A DNA stretch of 54,759 nt, taken from contig JAOTXT010000025.1 in assembly GCA_029862205.1 (NCBI GenBank), positions 1 to 54,759 on the forward strand, given 5' to 3'. Every line of letters starts with the position of its first letter. The stretch's first letter is position 1. Positions 40,335 to 49,947 of the stretch are shown here, one piece after another. Source of the DNA: Paracoccaceae bacterium (GTDB lineage: Bacteria; Pseudomonadota; Alphaproteobacteria; Rhodobacterales; Rhodobacteraceae). A program made the position numbers and the translations under genes. The notes beneath the pieces are model-generated. The model was not told the DNA's origin, did not search any database, and worked only from the letters and a program-made list of their open reading frames with translations.

Positions 40335-41779
40335 TCCGTCAGCGCCTCGTCTACCAGCACGGCGCCCGGGTTCAGGATGCCGTTCGGGTCCAGCGCCGCC
40401 TTGATCGCACGCATCGCAGCCACCCGCGCCGGGTCGCCATAGCGGATCAGATCGCCGGTCTTCATGCGTCCGATCCCATGCTCGGCGCTGATCGAGCCAC
40501 CATGGGCATCGACCAGGTCGTGGATCGCCCGGCGCACCTCAGCCGACAGGTGACGAAATTCCGAGACCGCGCGGCCTGCCGGCGGAAAGATGTTGTAGTG
40601 CAAGTTTCCGTCACCCACATGGCCGAAGCAATTGACGCGCAAATCGGAATCGAACCGGGCGACAATGGCCGGCACCTCGGCGATGAAGGCGCCGATCCGG
40701 CTGAGCGGCAGCGAGATGTCGTGAGACGAGACCGACCCGACCCGGCGGTTACACTCCGGCAGCATCTCGCGCATCCACCACATGTGGCGCCGCTGCGCCT
40801 CGTTGGCGGCAAGCACACCGTCGATGGCGAGCCCCTCCTCGAACAGCGTCTCCAGCGCCGTCTCGGCGCGGCCTCTCAGGCCGCCTTCGGCGGGGCCGGT
40901 CATCTCGACCAGCACGCGCCAGGGCGGACGGCTTTCCAGCGGGTCGGCCTTCTCAGGAAAGAACTCCGCCAGGAACGCGACGCCTTGATCGGCGATCAGC
41001 TCGAACGCCGTGACCCCATCGCCCAACCGTTCGCGAAGCGTCTGGAGCAGAGTGACGGAAGTCTCGGGCGAGGGCACGGCCAGCATCGCGGTCACGGTCT
41101 CGCCGGGCAGCGGGAACAGCTTGAGCGCTGCCGCCGTGATCACCCCAAGCGTGCCTTCCGAGCCGATCAGGAGGTTCCGCAGATCGTAGCCCGTATTGTC
41201 CTTCCTCAGCGCCTTCAGGCCCGACATCACCGAGCCGTCCGCCATCACGGCTTCGATGCCAAGGCAGAGATCCCGGGCATTGCCATAGCGAAGCACTTGC
41301 ACGCCACCCGCATTGGTGGCCAGATTGCCGCCGATCCGGCAGGTCCCCTCGGCCGCCAGCGACAGGGGGAACAGCCGCCCCACGTCGCGGGCGGTTTCCT
41401 GCAGGTCGGACAGGAAGACGCCCGCCTCGGCAATGATTGCACCGTCTTCCGGCATGATCTCGCGGACCCGGTTCATCCGCTCCAGCGACAAAACGACCGG
41501 CGTGGGACCGTCCGGCGCCACCTGCGCGCCAACCAGGCCGGTTCCGCCGCCGTAGGGCAAGACCCCAATCCGGTGGGTGTTGCAGAAGCCGACAACAGTG
41601 GCGACCTGATCGGTGGTGGCCGGGCGCAGGACCGCCGCCGCATGTCCTCGGTAGAGACCTCGCGGCTCGACCAGGTAGGATTGCGTGCTCTCATCCGAAG
41701 CCGCCAGCATTCCACCCTCCCCGACAATCCCGGACAGATCGGCAAGGTGATCGCAACTAGGTTCGATTAGCTTGGTCAT
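40331..41779 (-). CDS. FAD-linked D-2-hydroxyacid dehydrogenase (D2HGDH/GlcD family)
   Basis: A 482-residue VAO-type flavoprotein. The PCMH FAD-binding domain occupies about residues 40-220 (VLPYGGGTGLVGAQVAPDG, LAAEGTCRIGGNLATNAGGV and LLIGSEGTLGVITAA). The C-terminal FAD-oxidase domain ends with FGHVGDGNLHYNI, HGGSISAEHGIGRMK and ALDPNGILNPGAVL, including the metal-binding His and Glu residues. The family oxidises D-2-hydroxyglutarate, D-lactate or glycolate and passes electrons to ETF or quinones. The substrate is not determined by the sequence alone. It starts 13 bp after the Sua5 gene ends, so the two are probably co-transcribed. Confidence 0.92.
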   Translation of the reverse strand: MTKLIEPSCDHLADLSGIVGEGGMLAASDESTQSYLVEPRGLYRGHAAAVLRPATTDQVATVVGFCNTHRIGVLPYGGGTGLVGAQVAPDGPTPVVLSLERMNRVREIMPEDGAIIAEAGVFLSDLQETARDVGRLFPLSLAAEGTCRIGGNLATNAGGVQVLRYGNARDLCLGIEAVMADGSVMSGLKALRKDNTGYDLRNLLIGSEGTLGVITAAALKLFPLPGETVTAMLAVPSPETSVTLLQTLRERLGDGVTAFELIADQGVAFLAEFFPEKADPLESRPPWRVLVEMTGPAEGGLRGRAETALETLFEEGLAIDGVLAANEAQRRHMWWMREMLPECNRRVGSVSSHDISLPLSRIGAFIAEVPAIVARFDSDLRVNCFGHVGDGNLHYNIFPPAGRAVSEFRHLSAEVRRAIHDLVDAHGGSISAEHGIGRMKTGDLIRYGDPARVAAMRAIKAALDPNGILNPGAVLVDEALTD

Positions 41780-41792
41780 CGCGAGGTTCGGT

Positions 41793-42779
41793 CTAGCGCG
41801 CCGCTGCGGCGCGCGCCAGGCGGTCGTTTATCGCCCGACCAAGGCCATGATCCGGCACCGGGGCAGTGGCGATGATGCCGTCCTGGGGCTGTTCCGCATC
41901 GAGCGCGCGCAGATAGGCGAAGAGGTTTGCCGCCGCCTCGGCCAGATCGCCGGTGGGCGAGAGGTTCAGCGCCGGCCCCTCGATCCCGGCAGGGTCCGGG
42001 CCGAAGCCGAGCCAGGCCTCGCCCGGCACAGGCGATACCGCATTCAACCGCAGGCGGGCCGCGGGCGCATAGTGGCTGGCAAGCTGACCCGGCGCACTGA
42101 TGCCCTCGCCTGGTTCCGATCTGACAGCGCACCCAAGCATGGCTTCAATGTGCTCGACAGCCACCCCCCCTGGCCGCAGCAGGACCGGCGCGCCGCCATC
42201 GAACCCGATGATCGTCGATTCCAGGCCCACCGGGCACGGCCCGCCATCGAGGATCGCATCGATGCGCCCGCGCAGAGCCCCGAGGACATGATCGGCCGTG
42301 GTTGGGCTGACCTGGCCCGAGGGATTGGCCGACGGCGCGGCGACCGGGCCGCCGAAAGCCGCCAACACTCGCTGCGCCAAGGGATGCGCCGGCACCCGCA
42401 CGGCCAGGGTCGGCAGACCGGCGGTGACGAGATCGGCAATGCCACTGCCGGGTTTCATCGGTGCGACCAGAGTCAGCGGTCCCGGCCAGAAAGCGCGCGC
42501 CAATTCCAACGCTCCCTCTGGCAGGTCCACGAGGCGTTCCGCCGCCGCCGAATCGGATACATGGACGATCAACGGGTTGAACCTGGGGCGCCCTTTGGCC
42601 TCGAAAATTCCGGCCACCGCCCGGCCGTTCCGTGCGTCGGCGCCGAGCCCATAGACCGTCTCGGTCGGAAAGGCGACCAGACGCCCGGCGCGCAACAGCT
42701 CCGCCGCCCGTGCGACCCCGGCTGCGTCATCGGCCAGGCGCTCGGTATCGCGGACCTGATCTGAGCCTTCGACGGCCAT
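41793..42779 (-). CDS. sua5: L-threonylcarbamoyladenylate synthase (Sua5/YrdC)
   Basis: A 328-residue enzyme making threonylcarbamoyl-AMP for the t6A37 modification of ANN-decoding tRNAs. The YrdC domain (about 1-205) has GRLVAFPTETVYGLGADA, KGRPRFNPLIVHV, FWPGPLTLVAP and SANPSGQVSPTTADHV. The additional C-terminal Sua5 domain (LLRPGGVAVEHIE, PGQLASHYAPAARL) places it in the long Sua5 class rather than short TsaC. The start at 42779 follows GGAGGAAGAG; an upstream Met at 42851 would overlap the divergent acyl-CoA dehydrogenase gene. Confidence 0.95.
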   Translation of the reverse strand: MAVEGSDQVRDTERLADDAAGVARAAELLRAGRLVAFPTETVYGLGADARNGRAVAGIFEAKGRPRFNPLIVHVSDSAAAERLVDLPEGALELARAFWPGPLTLVAPMKPGSGIADLVTAGLPTLAVRVPAHPLAQRVLAAFGGPVAAPSANPSGQVSPTTADHVLGALRGRIDAILDGGPCPVGLESTIIGFDGGAPVLLRPGGVAVEHIEAMLGCAVRSEPGEGISAPGQLASHYAPAARLRLNAVSPVPGEAWLGFGPDPAGIEGPALNLSPTGDLAEAAANLFAYLRALDAEQPQDGIIATAPVPDHGLGRAINDRLARAAAAR

Positions 42780-42849
42780 TTGTCTCTTCCTCCCGGACGC
42801 CGCCCCGCTTACCTTCTGCCCCAGCCGCTGGCAAGCAACGGGACCCGAC

Positions 42850-44595
42850 ATGAGCTACCGCGCCCCAATCGCCGAAATGGAGTTCTGCGCCGCGCAGATT
42901 GTCGGTCAGGACCGGCTTGCCCAGACCTCCCGCTTCGCCGAGGCGACCTCCGAGACCCGGGCCGCGATCCTGGAGGAGGCGGCCAAGCTCTGCGAGGGGG
43001 CTCTGGTGCCGATCAACCGGATCGGCGATATTCAGCCCGCGCGGCTGGAAAACGGCGTGGTGCGCTGCCCCCCGGGCTTCCGCGAGGCTTACCAACAGAT
43101 CGCCGAGGGCGGCTGGGTCGGCATCACCGGTGATCCCGAGTATGGCGGTATGGGCCTGCCGCAATGCTTCGCCACCTTCGTCAACGAGATGATGGCATCG
43201 TCCTGCCTGGCGCTCAGCCTGAACCCGCTGATGAGCCAGGGCCAGATCGAGGCGCTGGAGCACCATGCGAGCGACGAGATCAAGGCGCTCTACCTGCCGA
43301 AGCTGACCTCGGGCACATGGAACGGGACCATGAACCTGACCGAGCCTCATGCGGGCTCAGATGTGGGCACCCTCTCGACCAAGGCCGAGCCAAACGGTGA
43401 CGGCAGCTACGCGATCTCCGGCCAGAAGATCTACATCTCGTGGGGCGACCATGATGTCTGCGAGAACATCTGCCACCTGGTGCTGGCGCGGCTGCCCGAC
43501 GGGGCGCCGGGGACCAAGGGAATTTCGCTCTTCCTGGTGCCGAAGTTCATCCCGGATGAGAACGGCAATCCCGGGGTGGCGAACAGCCTGCGCCCGGTCA
43601 GCCTGGAGCACAAGCTGGGGCTGCATGGCTCGCCGACCGCGGTGATGGAGTACGACCGCGCCAGCGGATGGATAGTGGGCGCGCCACATGGCGGAATGGC
43701 TGCGATGTTCACGATGATGAACAACGCGCGGCTCGGCGTCGGGGTCGAGGGGCTCGGCATTGCCGAGGCGGCAACCCAGAAGGCCGTCGCCTTCGCGCTC
43801 GAGCGCAAACAGGGCCGCACGCCCGACGGTTCGGGCACAATCATCGGCCACGCGGATGTGCGCCGGATGCTGATGACCATGAAGGCGCTCACGCAGGTGG
43901 TGCGCGCGATCTGCTATGATTGTGCGTTCTCACTAGACATGGGCCGCGCCGCCGAGACCGCGGATGAGCGCGAATTCCATGCCCGCCGAGGCGCCTTCCT
44001 GACGCCAATCGCCAAGGCCTTCGGCACCGATACCGGCTGCGAGGTCGCGCAACTGGGCATCCAGGTCCATGGCGGGATGGGCTTCATCGAGGAGACCGGT
44101 GCGGCTCAATACGCGCGCGATGTGCGGGTGACCGCGATCTATGAGGGTACGAACGGCATCCACGCTATGGACCTGGTTGGCCGCAAGCTCAGTGTCGACG
44201 GGGGCGAGATGGCCCGGTCGATGGAGGGCGAGATCGACGCGACTACTGCAGAGTTGGCCGCCGCGGGTCCAGACTTCGCAGCGCTCGCCCAGGCCACGTC
44301 AGATGCCGCAGGTGATGCGCGTACCGCGACCGATTGGATGCTGGAGGCGCCCGAGCAGAACGACCGGGCGGCGGGTGGCAGCCCCTATCTGCGTCTCATG
44401 GCGCTGGCCCTGGGCGTCCGCTATCTGAGCCAGGGCGCCTTGGCCGCGCGGGGCGGACCGGATGAAGCAGCGCGCCTGGCAATGGCAGTCTTCTTTGCAA
44501 CCCAGATCGCGCCTCAGACCAAGGCGCTGGCGGCAGCGGCAACTCAGGGCGCGGCGCAGCTTTATGCCTTGGACGCCGAGATGCTGGGCGCATGA
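42850..44595 (+). CDS. Large acyl-CoA dehydrogenase, DmdC-like
   Basis: A 581-residue acyl-CoA dehydrogenase of the long class that includes DmdC (3-methylmercaptopropionyl-CoA dehydrogenase of DMSP demethylation). Features: GGWVGITGDPEYGGMGLP near residue 90, NLTEPHAGSDVGTLSTKA, YAISGQKIYISWGDHD, LGIQVHGGMGFIEETGAAQY and the catalytic Glu in VTAIYEGTNGIHAMDL. The additional C-terminal about 130 residues are typical of the class. Whether the substrate is methylmercaptopropionyl-CoA or a fatty acyl-CoA cannot be read from the sequence; no dmdB or dmdD is adjacent. Its start is 70 bp from the divergent Sua5 start. The MBL-fold hydrolase follows after 16 bp. Confidence 0.9.
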   Translation: MSYRAPIAEMEFCAAQIVGQDRLAQTSRFAEATSETRAAILEEAAKLCEGALVPINRIGDIQPARLENGVVRCPPGFREAYQQIAEGGWVGITGDPEYGGMGLPQCFATFVNEMMASSCLALSLNPLMSQGQIEALEHHASDEIKALYLPKLTSGTWNGTMNLTEPHAGSDVGTLSTKAEPNGDGSYAISGQKIYISWGDHDVCENICHLVLARLPDGAPGTKGISLFLVPKFIPDENGNPGVANSLRPVSLEHKLGLHGSPTAVMEYDRASGWIVGAPHGGMAAMFTMMNNARLGVGVEGLGIAEAATQKAVAFALERKQGRTPDGSGTIIGHADVRRMLMTMKALTQVVRAICYDCAFSLDMGRAAETADEREFHARRGAFLTPIAKAFGTDTGCEVAQLGIQVHGGMGFIEETGAAQYARDVRVTAIYEGTNGIHAMDLVGRKLSVDGGEMARSMEGEIDATTAELAAAGPDFAALAQATSDAAGDARTATDWMLEAPEQNDRAAGGSPYLRLMALALGVRYLSQGALAARGGPDEAARLAMAVFFATQIAPQTKALAAAATQGAAQLYALDAEMLGA

Positions 44596-44611
44596 TTGCG
44601 AGCGAATAGGC

Positions 44612-45661
44612 ATGGATGTGCACAATGTGCCCGAGGGAATCCGTCATCCCTGGCAAGAGGCTCCGGAGGCTGGCACGGTCGTTGAGGTCGCGCCGGGCAT
44701 CCTCTGGGCTCGCTTGCCCTTGCCGATGCGGCTCGATCATGTGAATGTCTTTGTGCTCGACGACGGGCCGCACTGGACCGTGATCGATACTGGCCTGAAC
44801 TGGACGGGGTGCCGCGAGGCCTGGGAGGCATTGCTGGCGGGTCCGTTGGCCGGAAAACCGGTCGGCCGCGTGATCGTGACCCATCATCATCCGGACCATA
44901 TCGGGCTCGCGGGCTGGTTCGCCGATCAGGGCGCCGCGATATGGGCGACCCGCGTCGCCTGGCTCTTCGGGCGAATGCTGACGCTCGACCGTCATGACCG
45001 GCCCACGGACCGGCACATGGACTTCCGGCGCCGCGCGGGCATGCCGCATGACCTGCTGGCGGCCTATGCGGCTGAAAAGCCCTTCAATTTTGCCGACTGC
45101 GTCGCGCCGATTCCGCTGGGGTTCAACGCCATCGACGAAGGCGACGAGATCGCGATCGGCGGCCGGCGCTGGCGGGTGCGGATCGGCCACGGTCATGCGC
45201 CGCATCACGCAACGCTCTGGACACCGGACGGATTGGCGCTGGCCGGCGATCAGATCATCCCCGGCATCTCGTCCAATATCAGCGTCTATCCAACCGAGCC
45301 GGACGCCGATCCGCTGGGTGATTGGCTGGAAAGCTGCCGCCGGCTCCACGGCCTGGCCGAGGGCGGCGAATTGGTACTGCCCGGGCACAAGCTGCCGTTC
45401 CATGGTGTTCGCTTCCGCCTGACCCAATTGATCGAGAACCACGACGAGGCGCTCGGCCGGATCGAAGAGGTGCTCGCGTCCGGTCCGATGACGGCCGCCG
45501 AGGCATTCCCGGCCATCTTCAAGCGCAAGATCGGTGATGCGGATTACGGGCTCGCACTGGGCGAGGCGGTCGCACACATGAACCACCTGCTGAAACAGGG
45601 CCGCGTCAGCCGGCAGGAGGACAAGAACGGGGCGCTGATCTACGCCCTCGCGTCGTCGTGA
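44612..45661 (+). CDS. MBL-fold metallo-hydrolase
   Basis: A 349-residue metallo-beta-lactamase-fold enzyme. The dinuclear metal motif is intact: VTHHHPDHIGLAGW (H-x-H-x-D-H), a further His in RIGHGHAPHHATLW, the bridging Asp in LALAGDQIIPG and the last His in VLPGHKLPF. The C-terminal about 80 residues form the helical extension (RLTQLIENHDEALGRIEEVL) common in thioesterase/lactonase-like members such as LACTB2. The ATG at 44612 is chosen because homology begins with VHNVPEGIRHPW; the ribosome-binding site is weak. It lies 16 bp after the DmdC-like gene, hinting at a CoA-ester hydrolase role, which is inference. Confidence 0.9.
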   Translation: MDVHNVPEGIRHPWQEAPEAGTVVEVAPGILWARLPLPMRLDHVNVFVLDDGPHWTVIDTGLNWTGCREAWEALLAGPLAGKPVGRVIVTHHHPDHIGLAGWFADQGAAIWATRVAWLFGRMLTLDRHDRPTDRHMDFRRRAGMPHDLLAAYAAEKPFNFADCVAPIPLGFNAIDEGDEIAIGGRRWRVRIGHGHAPHHATLWTPDGLALAGDQIIPGISSNISVYPTEPDADPLGDWLESCRRLHGLAEGGELVLPGHKLPFHGVRFRLTQLIENHDEALGRIEEVLASGPMTAAEAFPAIFKRKIGDADYGLALGEAVAHMNHLLKQGRVSRQEDKNGALIYALASS

Positions 45662-45690
45662 ATGCGGCAACAGGGCACAGGAAAGCGCAT

Positions 45691-45718
45691 TTGCGGCGCG
45701 CTTAGATGCCGCTATAAC
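45691..45718 (+). promoter_or_regulatory. Candidate sigma-70 promoter for cytochrome oxidase subunit IV/pnt genes
   Basis: TTGCGG (45691-45696) and TATAAC (45713-45718) are separated by 16 bases, 43 bases before the start codon of the small oxidase subunit. This fits a housekeeping promoter reasonably, by inspection only. Confidence 0.45.
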
Positions 45719-45761
45719 AGGGGCCTCAATCACCGGTTCGACTCGCCTCGAGGGGACGACG

Positions 45762-45896
45762 ATGTCTGATTACGAGCATGGCTCGATGGATACGACGGAG
45801 CAGCAGAAAACGTTCGCCGGGCTGATCAAGGCCACCATCTGGGTCGTCGCGATCAGTGTTATCTGGCTGATCGGCCTCGCGATCTTCCGGACCTGA
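45762..45896 (+). CDS. aa3-type cytochrome c oxidase subunit IV
   Basis: A very short gene of 44 codons, MSDYEHGSMDTTEQQKTFAG followed by one transmembrane helix (about residues 24-41, TIWVVAISVIWLIGLAIF). The HGSMD...QQKTFAGFxK-type N-terminus and single helix are those of the small fourth subunit of bacterial aa3 oxidases (COX4_pro_2 family). AGGGG lies before the ATG. It is located 106 bp upstream of the transhydrogenase genes, a frequent order in Rhodobacterales. The core oxidase genes are not in the window. Confidence 0.9.
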   Translation: MSDYEHGSMDTTEQQKTFAGLIKATIWVVAISVIWLIGLAIFRT

Positions 45897-46002
45897 TCTT
45901 TCGCGTCCCGATTTCCTCAGGCATTTTTGTCATCGGCCAACGCCGGGACCGGAGGGTCGATCGGGCCTTCTGGCGATTGATGGTATTCAGCGGAGGGCAT
46001 GA

Positions 46003-47163
46003 ATGAGGATTGCAGTTCCCAAGGAGACCCGCGATTTCGAGACACGGGTCGCCGCCAGCCCAGAGACCGTAAAGAAGTTCATCGGTCTGGGCGCTCAGGT
46101 GGCGGTCCAGGCGGGTGCCGGAGATGGCGCGAGAATTCCTGACAGCGCTTACGAGGCCGCGGGCGCCGAGATTGCAAAGACTCTCGCGGCGGCGGTCAAG
46201 GATGCGGCGGTCGTGCTCAAGATCCAGCGGCCGACTGCAGCGGAGATGAAGGCGTTGGCGAAGGGGCAGAAACTGTTCTGCATCATGTCGCCATATGCCG
46301 ATCCGTCAATCATGCAGGCCTGCGCCGACAAGGGCGTCGATGCCTTTGCGATGGAGTTCATGCCCCGCATCACCCGGGCTCAGTCGATGGATGTGCTGTC
46401 GAGCCAGGCGAACCTGTCGGGCTACAAGGCGGTGATCGAGGGGGCGAACGCCTATGGCCGCGCCTTCCCGCAGATGATGACCGCGGCGGGGACCGTTGCG
46501 CCGGCCAAGGTCTTCGTGATGGGGGTGGGCGTTGCCGGCTTGCAGGCAATCGCCACCGCCCGGCGGCTGGGCGCGATCGTAACCGCCACGGACGTGCGGC
46601 CTGCAACCGAGGAACAGGTCCAGTCGCTCGGCGGCAAGTTCATCGCGGTCAAGAACGAGGAATTCGAGCAGGCCCAAACCGAAGGCGGCTATGCCAAGGA
46701 GATGTCCGACGACTACAAGCGCCAACAGGCCGAGCTGGTGGCGGGCCATATCGCCAAGCAGGACCTGGTGATCACCACTGCGCTGATCCCCGGCCGCCAG
46801 GCACCGATCCTGGTCAACGCCGAGATGGTTGCCTCGATGAAGCCCGGCTCGGTAATCGTCGATCTGGCGGTCGAGCAGGGCGGCAATGTGGAGGGCGCCG
46901 AACTCGATGCGGTGGTCGAGACCGCCAATGGGGTCAAGATCCTTGGCCTCGCCAATATGCCCGGGCGGCTGAGTGGGGACGCGTCGTCGCTCTTCGCCCG
47001 CAACCACCTGAATTTCCTGTCGCCTTTCATCGCCGAGGGCGCTTTGGCGCTCGATGACGAGGACGAACTGGTCAAGGGCACGCGGCTGACCAAGGACGGT
47101 ACCGTGGTGCATCCGAATTTCGCCGCGTCCAACAAAAACGGCGCCGACGGCAAGGAGGGCTGA
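46003..47163 (+). CDS. pntAA: NAD(P) transhydrogenase subunit alpha, part 1 (domain I)
   Basis: A 386-residue NAD(H)-binding domain I of the proton-translocating transhydrogenase, which uses the proton gradient to drive hydride transfer from NADH to NADP+. [20 protein letters not shown] is the conserved start, and [20 protein letters not shown] with VTATDVR forms the NAD-binding turn. The mobile-loop region (about residues 215-240, [16 protein letters not shown]) with its conserved Y/A residues is present. In alphaproteobacteria the alpha chain is split into two genes, as here. GGAGGG precedes the ATG at 5 bases. pntAB follows after 4 bp. Confidence 0.96.
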   Translation: MRIAVPKETRDFETRVAASPETVKKFIGLGAQVAVQAGAGDGARIPDSAYEAAGAEIAKTLAAAVKDAAVVLKIQRPTAAEMKALAKGQKLFCIMSPYADPSIMQACADKGVDAFAMEFMPRITRAQSMDVLSSQANLSGYKAVIEGANAYGRAFPQMMTAAGTVAPAKVFVMGVGVAGLQAIATARRLGAIVTATDVRPATEEQVQSLGGKFIAVKNEEFEQAQTEGGYAKEMSDDYKRQQAELVAGHIAKQDLVITTALIPGRQAPILVNAEMVASMKPGSVIVDLAVEQGGNVEGAELDAVVETANGVKILGLANMPGRLSGDASSLFARNHLNFLSPFIAEGALALDDEDELVKGTRLTKDGTVVHPNFAASNKNGADGKEG

Positions 47164-47167
47164 TCCC

Positions 47168-47605
47168 ATGTCCGCACTCGACGAACTAAGAGACGCCGCC
47201 GAACGAGCCGCCGAGGCCACCGCCGATCTGGCGCGGATCGCCACCGAGATCGCCGCAAACGCGCCAGAGGCGGCCGATGCGGCCGGGCATGGCGCCGCCG
47301 CGGCGACCGGGATCGACCCTTTCATGTTCCGGCTGGCGATCTTCGCGCTCGCCTGTTTCGTCGGCTACTACGTGGTCTGGTCGGTGACCCCGGCACTGCA
47401 CACGCCGCTGATGTCGGTCACCAATGCAATCTCCTCGGTCATCGTCGTCGGCGCCCTGGTGGCAGCCGGGGCCGACTTGGATGCGGGTGCGACCTGGACC
47501 ACCCGGATCTTCGGCTTCCTAGGCGTGATCCTGGCCTCGGTGAACATCTTCGGGGGCTTCCTGGTCACCGAGCGGATGCTCGCCATGTACAAGAAAAAAG
47601 ACTGA
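47168..47605 (+). CDS. pntAB: NAD(P) transhydrogenase subunit alpha, part 2 (membrane domain IIa)
   Basis: A 145-residue membrane part of the alpha subunit. An Ala-rich helical N-terminus (about 1-48) leads to three or four hydrophobic helices beginning [20 protein letters not shown] and continuing [19 protein letters not shown], which is the strongly conserved segment of this domain, and [20 protein letters not shown]. With PntB helices it forms the proton channel in the inner membrane. It lies 4 bp after pntAA and 12 bp before pntB, so the three are one operon. Confidence 0.96.
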   Translation: MSALDELRDAAERAAEATADLARIATEIAANAPEAADAAGHGAAAATGIDPFMFRLAIFALACFVGYYVVWSVTPALHTPLMSVTNAISSVIVVGALVAAGADLDAGATWTTRIFGFLGVILASVNIFGGFLVTERMLAMYKKKD

Positions 47606-47617
47606 GGGGGCGGATAG

Positions 47618-49021
47618 ATGGCCAATCTTGCAGCATTCGCCTACCTGGTCTCGGGCATCCTGTTCATCCTGGCGCTGCGGGGTCTGTCGCACCCGACGAC
47701 CTCGCGCCAGGCCAACCGGTTCGGCATGATCGGCATGGCGCTGGCCATGGCGACCACGCTGTTCATCTTCTCGCCACCCTCGGGCTTTGGCGGCGTGCTG
47801 CTGATCCTGATTGGGCTCGGCATTGGCGGCAGCATTGGCGCAACCATCGCCAAACGGGTGCCTATGACTTCGATGCCGCAGCTCGTCGCCGCCTTCCACT
47901 CGCTGGTTGGACTAGCGGCGGTCTTCGTCGCCGCCGGCGCGCTCTATTCGCCCGAGGCGTTCGACATCGGCGTTCCAGGCGCAATCCACACTGGCTCGAT
48001 CATCGAGATGTCGCTGGGCGTTGCCATTGGCGCTGTCACCTTCACGGGCTCGGTCATCGCATTTGCCAAGCTTGACGGGCGCATGTCCGGCGCGCCGATC
48101 CTGCTGCCGTCGCGGCATATGATCAATCTGGGCCTGGGTGCGGCGCTGGTGCTGATGGTGACCCTGCTGATCTCGACCCAATGGACCGGGTGGTTCTGGC
48201 TGATAACTTTGGCGGCTCTGGCTTTGGGCGTGTTGCTGATCATCCCGATCGGCGGCGCGGACATGCCGGTCGTGATCTCAATGCTGAATTCCTATTCCGG
48301 CTGGGCCGCGGCGGGGATCGGCTTCACGCTCGGCAACACGGCGCTGATCATCACAGGCTCGCTGGTCGGGTCGTCCGGCGCGATCCTCTCCTACATCATG
48401 TGCAAGGGCATGAACCGGGGCTTCATCTCGGTAATCCTGGGTGGCTTCGGCGGCGACGACGCCGGACCGGCGGCGAGTGGCGCTGGCGACGACCGTCCGG
48501 TCAAGCGCGGCTCGGCCGAAGATGCGGCCTTCATCATGCAGAACGCGGGGTCTGTCATCATTGTGCCCGGCTACGGCTTCGCGGTCGCCCAGGCCCAGCA
48601 CGCCCTGCGCGAGATGGGTGACATCTTGAAGGATTCAGGTGTCACAGTGAAATACGCCATCCACCCGGTGGCAGGGCGCATGCCGGGGCATATGAACGTG
48701 CTCTTGGCCGAGGCGAACGTTCCTTACGATGAGGTGTTCGAACTGGAAGACATCAACTCCGAGTTTGCCCAAGCCGATGTGGCATATGTGATCGGCGCCA
48801 ACGACGTCACTAACCCGTCCGCGAAGACGGATCCGAATTCGCCCATCGCCGGCATGCCTGTTCTGGACGTGGAGAAGGCGAAGACGGTCCTGTTCGTAAA
48901 ACGCTCGCTGGGCGCGGGCTATGCGGGGATCGAGAACCCGCTCTTCTTCATGGACAACACCATGATGCTATTGGGCGACGCCAAGAAGATGACTGAGGAC
49001 ATCGTGAAGTCGATGGATTGA
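47618..49021 (+). CDS. pntB: NAD(P) transhydrogenase subunit beta
   Basis: A 467-residue beta subunit. The first about 270 residues form the membrane domain IIb, with SGILFILALRGLSHPTTSR at the start, VAAFHSLVGLAAVFVAAG containing the conserved channel His, and IPIGGADMPVVISMLNSYSG. The C-terminal domain III (about 290-467) binds NADP(H): IIVPGYGFAVAQAQHALREM and YAIHPVAGRMPGHMNVLLAE are diagnostic, followed by VIGANDVTNPSA and KRSLGAGYAGIENPLF. Length and order are standard. It completes the pnt operon. Confidence 0.97.
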   Translation: MANLAAFAYLVSGILFILALRGLSHPTTSRQANRFGMIGMALAMATTLFIFSPPSGFGGVLLILIGLGIGGSIGATIAKRVPMTSMPQLVAAFHSLVGLAAVFVAAGALYSPEAFDIGVPGAIHTGSIIEMSLGVAIGAVTFTGSVIAFAKLDGRMSGAPILLPSRHMINLGLGAALVLMVTLLISTQWTGWFWLITLAALALGVLLIIPIGGADMPVVISMLNSYSGWAAAGIGFTLGNTALIITGSLVGSSGAILSYIMCKGMNRGFISVILGGFGGDDAGPAASGAGDDRPVKRGSAEDAAFIMQNAGSVIIVPGYGFAVAQAQHALREMGDILKDSGVTVKYAIHPVAGRMPGHMNVLLAEANVPYDEVFELEDINSEFAQADVAYVIGANDVTNPSAKTDPNSPIAGMPVLDVEKAKTVLFVKRSLGAGYAGIENPLFFMDNTMMLLGDAKKMTEDIVKSMD

Positions 49022-49108
49022 TTTCGGTGATCGTCGCCCGGTTTAATCAGGGCCGCGCCACGGTCTGGGCGCACTTGGTGCAACTTGGGCTTAACGACGT
49101 TGCGCAGC

Positions 49109-49921
49109 ATGCTGATCTATCTGGCAGTGGGACTTGCGGCCACCTGGTTGATCGCCTGCTTGGCGATGATTGTTTTCGCACGCGCTCTGATCTACCCGTT
49201 CCAACCAGGCGTCTCCGTGGCCAGCACGAACGTGCCAGAGATGCGGGTTGAGACCATTACGGCGGAGGATGACACGCCTTTGACTCTCTGGCTGGCCGCG
49301 CCGGGCGAGGGGCGGCCGGTGGTGCTCTATTTCATGGGCAACGGCGGTGCGCTGGCGGGAGATACGGGACTATTCACAAAGCTCGTGGGCGTCGGCTTCG
49401 GCGTCGCGGCGCTGAACTACCGGGGCGCGGCCGGGACCCCTGGGGAGCCGTCACAGGAGCGACTAACCGCTGACGCGCTGATGCTTTATGACGCGCTGGA
49501 TGTCCTCCTGGAGCAGACGGTGCCGCCAGAACGCCGGGTGTTCTATGGCTCCTCTTTGGGGGCCGCGCTGGCATTGCAACTCGCAGCGCGGCGTGAGGCG
49601 GCAGCGCTGGTGCTGGAGACCCCGTTCAACCGGCTTTGCGAGGTGGCGCAGCATCATTTTCCGATTTTTCCGGCCTGCCTTCTGCTGCCTTACGAGCACT
49701 GGGCCTCCTCCGATCTCATCGCCCGGATTAATGCCCCGCTCTTGATTCTTCATGGCGACGCGGACGAGACGATACCGCTGGCCCAGGGCCGAGCGCTGTT
49801 CGAGGCAGCGCCTCAACCGAAACGCCTGATCGTCTACCCCGGCGGCCGACATAACGACCTGCGCCTCCACGGCGCCGGGATGGACGCGATTGCCTTCATC
49901 GAGGCGGTTACAGGCGATTAA
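49109..49921 (+). CDS. Membrane-anchored alpha/beta hydrolase (S33-like)
   Basis: A 270-residue protein with one N-terminal hydrophobic helix (LIYLAVGLAATWLIACLAMI), then an alpha/beta hydrolase domain of the YfhR/ABHD type. VVLYFMGNGGALAGD is the oxyanion-hole strand, FYGSSLGAALALQLA the nucleophile elbow, Asp lies in ILHGDADETIPL and His in YPGGRHNDLRLHG. The catalytic domain probably faces the periplasm, anchored to the inner membrane. The ATG at 49109 is preferred to an in-frame TTG at 49085; neither has a good ribosome-binding site. It follows pntB by 87 bp on the same strand. Confidence 0.87.
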   Translation: MLIYLAVGLAATWLIACLAMIVFARALIYPFQPGVSVASTNVPEMRVETITAEDDTPLTLWLAAPGEGRPVVLYFMGNGGALAGDTGLFTKLVGVGFGVAALNYRGAAGTPGEPSQERLTADALMLYDALDVLLEQTVPPERRVFYGSSLGAALALQLAARREAAALVLETPFNRLCEVAQHHFPIFPACLLLPYEHWASSDLIARINAPLLILHGDADETIPLAQGRALFEAAPQPKRLIVYPGGRHNDLRLHGAGMDAIAFIEAVTGD

Positions 49922-49947
49922 CCGTCAATTCATCGCCCCATGGCCTG

